From Paralvinella palmiformis (lineage: Eukaryota; Annelida; Polychaeta; Terebellida; Alvinellidae): a stretch of DNA of 64,000 nucleotides. How positions within the stretch are numbered: the stretch's first letter is position 1; every line of letters begins with the position of its first letter. The notes under the pieces were generated by a model. That model saw nothing but the letters and a program-made list of their open reading frames with translations. It searched no databases and was not told where the DNA came from. The DNA is taken from the NCBI GenBank assembly GCA_025642065.1, contig JAODUP010000105.1:560001-624000 (forward strand). Reading direction: 5' to 3'. Made by a program: the position numbers and the translations under genes. This document shows, one piece after another, positions 59,101 to 64,000 of this stretch.

Positions 59101-60659
59101 CACGGCTGAGCATAATATAGTTTTATATGGTTTATTTGCTCTGCATCCTGAGCACCAGAAAAACACACATTTGGCTCATTGAGTGCTCCGATCTTGAATA
59201 TGTGGGCAAAGATGGGTACGATGCCCGGCTATGCAATAATGTCCTATAATAAATGGGCAAAGGAACAGCAATGGGTTTATTATATGGAACTGACACACAT
59301 GCCTGAATTTATCTTGGAGCTGGACATGCTCTAGATTGAGTAACGGATTAATGACATACAGGCCGAGGATGTAGTAGTTAGTTACATTTGGGTTAAAAGT
59401 GAGAGATGCTCTTGATAGTTTTGATGAGGTACAAATGAAAATCAAAGTATTTGAAGATAGAACAGCTGTGCAGCTTTACAAATAATCAGGGCTCCCAGGT
59501 GTCCTGGAAAATAACAAATTCATTTTCCAGGTCATGGAAATGTGAATAAATGATATACTAGTAAAAAAAACTTATCTTTTAGAAGAAAAAGAGTACTGGT
59601 AGATGGTGTTGATAGCCCATGTTAGTTTAAATACAATTTGGTGAATCAGACAGCTTGAGGGGTGAGAGGGAGGGGGTACCATAAAAATTGTAATAATTGA
59701 TCATGTATTGAACAAATATGATATCCTTTATATCTTTATATACTTTGTCCTGGAAAATAGTAATTTTGTCCTGGAAACAAATTGCTCCTTATAAATTTTA
59801 GACTTTCTTTTTAATCTGATTATTATACCTATTAATCTACTTAATGTAAGATATTGATTAAACACTAGACACCTAGTAGCAGTAATTAGAACTATGCTCC
59901 AGTACTGACACTTCTGCTAGCCGATAGAAAACAAAGCATGATCACAAAATTTATCAGATTTATAATAACATTGATGAACATTGTTCTGATGCTGAATGCT
60001 AGGATTTTTATCACCAACGAACACGACTGCAATGCTCAGCTTGCTGCTCTGCATCAGACTATTGCAAACAGCCAAACATGGCACACACGTTGAGTACTCG
60101 GACCTTTATCATCAACGAACACTATTCCGATGCTCGGATACTTAACAGCTTTGAATAAATTCAAATATTAAAAATATAGTATATTTATATATAATAAAAC
60201 TGAATGTTTGAACCTAAAGACTTCTAAATTTACAGTACACAGTAGTTGAAGTCGTTTGATTATCATTATGATTATGTGCTTGAACCTAATTTGTTTGCCA
60301 TTGCAATCTAAACATAGTATACACATATGATGACATTTCTTAAAAGTCATGATTTAAATTGATTCAGACAAGACCGGTTACTTATACTATTAAAAAACCC
60401 CCAATTAGAATGACATAATCAAATGTATTGTGGACCTAGTAGTTCTTGTTAAGTGGAAGTTTATGCCCGACATATCGACCTTGTAGTAAAGTCGTCGAAT
60501 AAACATGGCCTAGATTCGTGTATAATCTGAGCTAACAGCACCTAAATAAAGTTCACTAAAACCTGATAGAATTGCGATAACTAGACCCGTCCCATAAAGC
60601 CTGTTAATTCCAATATATTACCATTGTGGCGTGAAGTTAAAAGCGGCTCTGCTAAACAT
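50065..60659 (-). CDS. ATP5F1C: ATP synthase F1 subunit gamma, mitochondrial (7 exons, 291 aa)
   Basis: The gamma subunit is the rotating central stalk of mitochondrial F1Fo-ATP synthase. Coding exons on the minus strand: 60659-60622, 56724-56690, 55726-55595, 53226-53025, 52544-52401, 50768-50548, 50168-50065; phases agree throughout (876 bases including TAA). The N-terminus [20 protein letters not shown] is a likely mitochondrial presequence, followed by [20 protein letters not shown] and [19 protein letters not shown] of the long N-terminal helix. The central domain has [19 protein letters not shown], and the C-terminal helix ends with the gamma signature [16 protein letters not shown]. 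The length compares with 298 for mammalian precursors. It is complete and apparently functional; introns reach 3.9 kb and carry LINE fragments. Confidence 0.97.
51378..51715 (-). mobile_element. LINE reverse transcriptase C-terminal fragment, inactivated
   Basis: On the minus strand it encodes [29 protein letters not shown], then a stop and a frame shift, then [40 protein letters not shown] and [19 protein letters not shown]. This RRW.W.GH..R....A..W.P.GKR.RG.P..TWRR...... pattern is the C-terminal tail of RTE-like/endonuclease-RT LINEs. It lies in the ATP5F1C intron between exons 50768 and 52401, in the gene's orientation. Confidence 0.75.
52250..52350 (-). repeat. Possible SINE head
   Basis: On the minus strand GATGGCACAGTCAGTAGAGC looks like an A box, but no clear B box follows. 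It lies in an ATP5F1C intron. Confidence 0.3.
52725..52796 (+). repeat. SINE 3' fragment, family B
   Basis: AAGTGCCTTAGAGCAGCTAT, then AACCAGATAGGGCACTATAG and AAATGTTATA match the 3' end of the inverted copy at 13150-13496 and run into a (TTA)-like tail. Confidence 0.6.
53025..53226 (-). CDS. ATP5F1C: ATP5F1C exon encoding the Rossmann-like core
   Basis: The acceptor is TTTTTTTCAG; it enters in phase 1 and leaves in phase 2 before GTACAG. It encodes [39 protein letters not shown] and [15 protein letters not shown]. The SDRGLCG motif is diagnostic of F1 gamma. Confidence 0.95.
54720..55480 (+). other. Possible decayed coding or retroposed sequence, unidentified
   Basis: A short frame at 54795-54893 reads [20 protein letters not shown] and on to IENR before a stop. 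Further plus-strand pieces such as [18 protein letters not shown] follow, broken by stops. I do not recognise the family. It lies within the ATP5F1C intron (53227-55594) on the opposite strand. It may be a processed pseudogene or an unknown repeat. Confidence 0.25.
56110..56420 (-). mobile_element. LINE 3' end, second copy
   Basis: On the minus strand it matches the 3' end at 28170-28500 in order: GGGTTAAAACTCA, ATTTGAAAATTCACC, CAGACTCGCTTATCCTTC, GTTGTTCCTGGACTA, GGTGCGCCACTGAGCTCGAT and GATATTGGCGCAGTAGAAG. The 3'UTR stem GCGCCA (56165-56170) and TGGCGC (56197-56202) is kept. The coding tail is more eroded than in the first copy. Confidence 0.7.
56725..60621 (-). other. ATP5F1C: ATP5F1C first intron
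   Basis: A 3.9-kb intron with donor GTAATA and acceptor TTTTGCAG. Apart from the family E repeat at 57343-57560 and a small imperfect duplication at about 59990-60140, I see only AT-rich DNA. ORFs at 58891-59166 and 59176-59445 lack recognisable motifs. Confidence 0.7.
57343..57560 (+). repeat. Dispersed repeat, family E, copy 2
   Basis: TCAATTCAATTCCAGAATTG, AATTCCAAATGGAATTGATT, TTCCATGACAATCCTACTTG and AAGTAGGTATTCTGAGTAG follow the order seen in 46720-46985. Confidence 0.65.
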
Positions 60660-61542
60660 GGCTCCTCCGGTCATCAAGCTGGAACGGAAGCGAAGAGGTC
60701 CTGGTTTGTCTAATTACCATCACAACGGACTGTGTCGCTGTAGTAGGCAGTTCAGCAGTAAATAAATAATGGTGTCTATGTTTTCTTAAATAAGATATTA
60801 CTTCTTATAAATTACTATTTTAACATAGTCACACACACATATTCATTTATGTCCTGATGTATTAAAAGATAACGTAATTTATCTAAATATTTGTATTTTT
60901 AATGATCGATTTCATGATGAATGGTATATAGTATTTCTACCCATGTCAAGTCGGTGAGGTTACAATTTGATTAGTAAGTTGGAGTATTTATAATTATGTT
61001 ATATTTTTATCTGGTTTTGTAGATTTCTTATTTAACTAGCTTCATATCAGTAATTATTAAACATTTTATCGATTTCAGCTCAATTCTCAGTATGTTACTG
61101 ATGAATTGTGAATAGATTAGATCTACTAGTCTAGATCTAGTCTAGTGTTATGAATTGTATGCTCTAGGTCTACTCATCTAGCCTTTTAGATTATTAGTTA
61201 ATATCAATATACTGAATATCAGTTATTATTGAATGTGTACTAGTATTATTAGTAATAATGCATTCTTTGATATTAATTTTAAAATCTAGAAGACCAAGAT
61301 CTTTACAATCTCTAGAAGTAAAACTATAATATCTACTGGTTGAGGCTGATTTCCCACCACAAGTACCCATTATGACTATAACATATTTTGTAACAAGACT
61401 TGTGATGTTTATATAATGTGCATCGTATGTTTGAAATTAATAAAAAAGGGAATATTTATTAATGCTACATTTATATGTTATCTAATCAGTAGTTTTCTTT
61501 TACTGCAGATCACACTGAAATGAGTTACCAATATCAGTCATA
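60660..61542. promoter_or_regulatory. Bidirectional promoter region ATP5F1C/MALSU1
   Basis: The start codons of two divergent nuclear genes for mitochondrial proteins are 883 bp apart. Just upstream of the ATP5F1C ATG is GGAACGGAAGCGAAGAGG (from 60681), which includes an ETS/GABP-like CGGAAG. MALSU1 has a splice acceptor TTTTACTGCAG ending at 61508 before its ATG, so a non-coding first exon lies upstream. A weak candidate donor AGCAGTAAAT at 60755-60764 would put that exon close to the ATP5F1C start. The promoter itself is an inference from layout. Confidence 0.5.
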
Positions 61543-63565
61543 ATGCAGGCAGCCAAACTTAAAATACTCCCCATCATTGCTAGATACTCTAGGCAATTTA
61601 AACCTGTTAATTTCGAGACATTTAGCAGCTGCTCCTCTTGTCGCAGTTGGACTCAGCAACAATGCCAGCACCATCATCGAACACCATCATATGCAGGATG
61701 TCCACATTTGCCATCAGTCAGCATCCAGGTATTACTGCACACATCGGCGTCACATTTCAGTAGTGTTAATGATGATACTGAATTAAAGGCATTCTTGAAT
61801 GAAATAGCAGCAGATTTTAAAGAAAAGGTTCATGCAAAAGAGGCTGATGGTGATAGAGATAAAGAAATTGATGGAGAGACACCGGACAGTGATGTGGTGA
61901 TAAAAGATCAATCACACAATGTTAGTAGTAATACAAAACCAATTGATATTGATGAGGAATTGTTGAGATATGACTATGAGGAATTTGACCTGAAGGAAGA
62001 AGATTTGGAAGAGTCAAAATATGAAGAAGAAGAAGAGGAGGTATATCCAATATCTCTGACTCGTATGTATCTTTATAATATCCACATCCAAAATTCTTTG
62101 TGGCATCTCACATGTAGTTCATGTATGAAAGTTGATCATGAATTTTTGTGTATAACTAGAACAGTTTTTAGGAAGAGATAAATACACACATATACACACA
62201 CACACATCTTATTTAACTTTTAAATATCCATAATTTAATAGCTGGCAACATATTTGATTTATTGCATGATATAAATACAGCACACACACAGATACACACA
62301 AATGCCTTATTTAACCTTTAAATACATTTATTTTGATTAGGTGGCAGCACTGGTGTGTATGACATCGAGGATTTAGTTCACTTGTTACGTAGTGAGAATG
62401 CCAGAGATATGTGTGTGATATCAGTGCCACCTGAGATAAAATTTGTTGACTATATGGTTATCGTAACTGGAAGATCTGCAAGACACCTGAATGCCATGGC
62501 TCTCTATGTGAAAAAATTAGTAAGTTTGGACATGTCATGTAGCTACCTTTCAACATATACATATTTAGTAAGGCAGTGACTAAGGTTGAAAGCACATGAG
62601 AAGTTTGTTTGTTTATTTTCATCTCGTTTTCTTCTTCCCATTGTAACAAAGAGGAGGATGCAGTGGGTTAACTCTAGTCTAAGCCTAATCCATGAACTCA
62701 CAAGGAGTGAGTGTACACTTAGTAATAGTTTCATGGGACTTCAGTGAGGCTTGTATATTCCACTAAGTAAGTTTGATTATTGACAGAAGTTCCTAGTTTA
62801 CTGCTTCAAAGCTCCCAAGTCATATCTTCAAATCTGACCCATATATGTGTTTCTGGAATGTTTCCCTAAAGAATTGACTCTGGGCATGTGTTCCTGATTA
62901 AACCAGTGATGACACGTAACAAATAACTGACTCATTCAATCTAACACGATGATACAACTTTAAAAGTAGTTTTGCCTTTTTTTCAGTCACATGAGTGATA
63001 TGTAAAGAATGTTTTTGTTCTTCATGGTGAAATGTTGTGATCTTTATGTTCATACATTTTGGTCAGACAATTTCTACAGGCCATCCCTAAATTAGCCTGA
63101 CTTTTGTTAAGATAAATCCATCCCATTATCAAATTATGCCTTAGGCATATCCTAGTCTACACTTGTCATATACATAGTCATTCAGTAACTAGTACTATTA
63201 CGTTAAAATTTGTACCATTTCCTCAAAATACTGCATGTTAAATGTAATGTGGGAGAAAATGAAATACCACTATGTGTTGTCAATGAGGGAATACCAGAAA
63301 GTTATGTCAGTTAGTACCTGTATGTAAGCACCCGAGGTTTATAGAAATATAATACAATCTACTGCTTACCTCTGTAGTGCTATAAATTCCAAAATCAGCT
63401 GGAAATCTATTCAAAAGATCTGTAAGTCTCTAGCAGCATTTATAATCTAGTTCTACATGTAATGTTATTTCATGTTTCAGTATAAACTTAAAAGATGCAA
63501 GAGAGATCCATCAACATCTCATGTAGAAGGTGATCCATCATCTAGGTGGTTAGCTATGGATCTAG
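61543..63565 (+). CDS. MALSU1: MALSU1, mitochondrial ribosomal silencing factor RsfS/Iojap family (3'-incomplete)
   Basis: MALSU1 binds the mitochondrial large ribosomal subunit (uL14m) during assembly. Coding exons are 61543-62062, 62341-62519 and 63481-63565, joined in phases 1 and 0, giving 261 codons before the window's last donor (GTATGT at 63566). The N-terminus [19 protein letters not shown] is basic and without acidic residues, as for a mitochondrial presequence. Residues about 80-170 are an acidic linker ending [16 protein letters not shown]. The RsfS domain follows: [52 protein letters not shown], then [18 protein letters not shown] and [10 protein letters not shown]. The end of the domain (roughly 60-70 residues) lies beyond the window. 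A SINE occupies the intron before the third exon. Confidence 0.93.
62780..62925 (+). repeat. SINE body, family D
   Basis: CATATCTTCAAATCTGACCC (degenerate B box), GTTTCTGGAATGTTTCCC, TAAAGAATTGACTCTGGGC and ATGTGTTCCTG match the order of the copy at 2941-3075. It lies in the MALSU1 intron 62520-63480. Confidence 0.5.
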
Positions 63566-64000
63566 GTATGTTAGCATTCCTTTTAGGTGCTGAAGGACAC
63601 ACACACATGTGTGTTTGTGTATCAGGATTAGAAAAAAATCATGATTTAAAATAATCTAAATCATACTTTAAAACTTTTAATCGATTTTTTGAATATTTTT
63701 TTATTCTGGCAACAAGTCCCTGCATTTCTTTGCAACATTTCTTGTACATTGCCTGACATATTGCTTTCCCTATAACTTTAGTCTTATCAAAGTATAATCA
63801 CACACCATTTTGTTTTCTGCCAGACATTATGAAGTTGACAAGTATAGATATATAGTGATAACACACACAATACTATAATCTCAAAGTTGCACACATAGAT
63901 TTTGTTTCTGGTATGTATTCCATATAAGATAACTATCAATAGTGAATCTGTGTAAATGCTCACCTTATATGCCCATCTTGGCTAAACACCAAGTACTTAT
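63566..64000 (+). other. MALSU1: MALSU1 intron running off the window
   Basis: The sequence after the GTATGT donor has no continuation of the RsfS domain in any frame that I can recognise. The terminal exon must be to the right. Confidence 0.7.

Noticed and set aside
58891..59445. Two adjacent minus-strand ORFs of about 90 aa in the ATP5F1C first intron
   Set aside because: They are in the gene's orientation but have no motif and do not fit the F1 gamma sequence, which is already complete.

Overview
The window is animal nuclear DNA. The genes are split by phase-consistent GT-AG introns, it is AT-rich, and it is crowded with microsatellites, tRNA-derived SINE copies, LINE 3' ends and TTAA-flanked MITEs. 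The Wnt5 sequence and the presence of a CNBD2-type gene point to a lophotrochozoan, most likely a mollusc (inference; no species can be named from this window).

Four protein-coding genes can be supported by splicing and family motifs. (1) Wnt5, plus strand, three coding exons at 1679-1941, 11555-11847 and 21765-22226; the signal-peptide exon is missing and probably lies left of the window. (2) A CNBD2-like cyclic-nucleotide-binding gene, plus strand, 35683-47476, which I assembled from 17 exons whose phases all agree (667 codons). (3) ATP5F1C, the mitochondrial ATP synthase gamma subunit, minus strand, seven coding exons between 60659 and 50065 (291 residues, complete). (4) MALSU1 (RsfS/Iojap family, mitochondrial ribosome assembly), plus strand from 61543, cut by the right edge after three coding exons. 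Genes 3 and 4 are head to head with 883 bp between their start codons, so two nuclear genes for mitochondrial proteins probably share a promoter region.

Between and inside the genes: 1-1678 is 5' flank or intron of Wnt5. The two Wnt5 introns (9.6 and 9.9 kb) hold SINEs, a 287-bp inverted-repeat element, a 1.0-kb TTAA-flanked element, minisatellites and several CTCF-like motifs. The 13-kb gap 22.6-35.7 kb holds a THAP-domain remnant inside an inverted-repeat element, a second TTAA MITE, LINE fragments, a 244-bp tandem duplication and a 540-bp compound microsatellite. The CNBD2 introns are mostly simple repeats. The ATP5F1C introns carry LINE fragments in the gene's orientation.

I see no CRISPR array, operon, viral genome or prokaryotic system. 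The observations I would follow first are the shared mitochondrial promoter, the complete CNBD2-like model, the clustered CTCF-like motifs in the Wnt5 locus, and the TIR elements that carry ETS- and YY1-like motifs.
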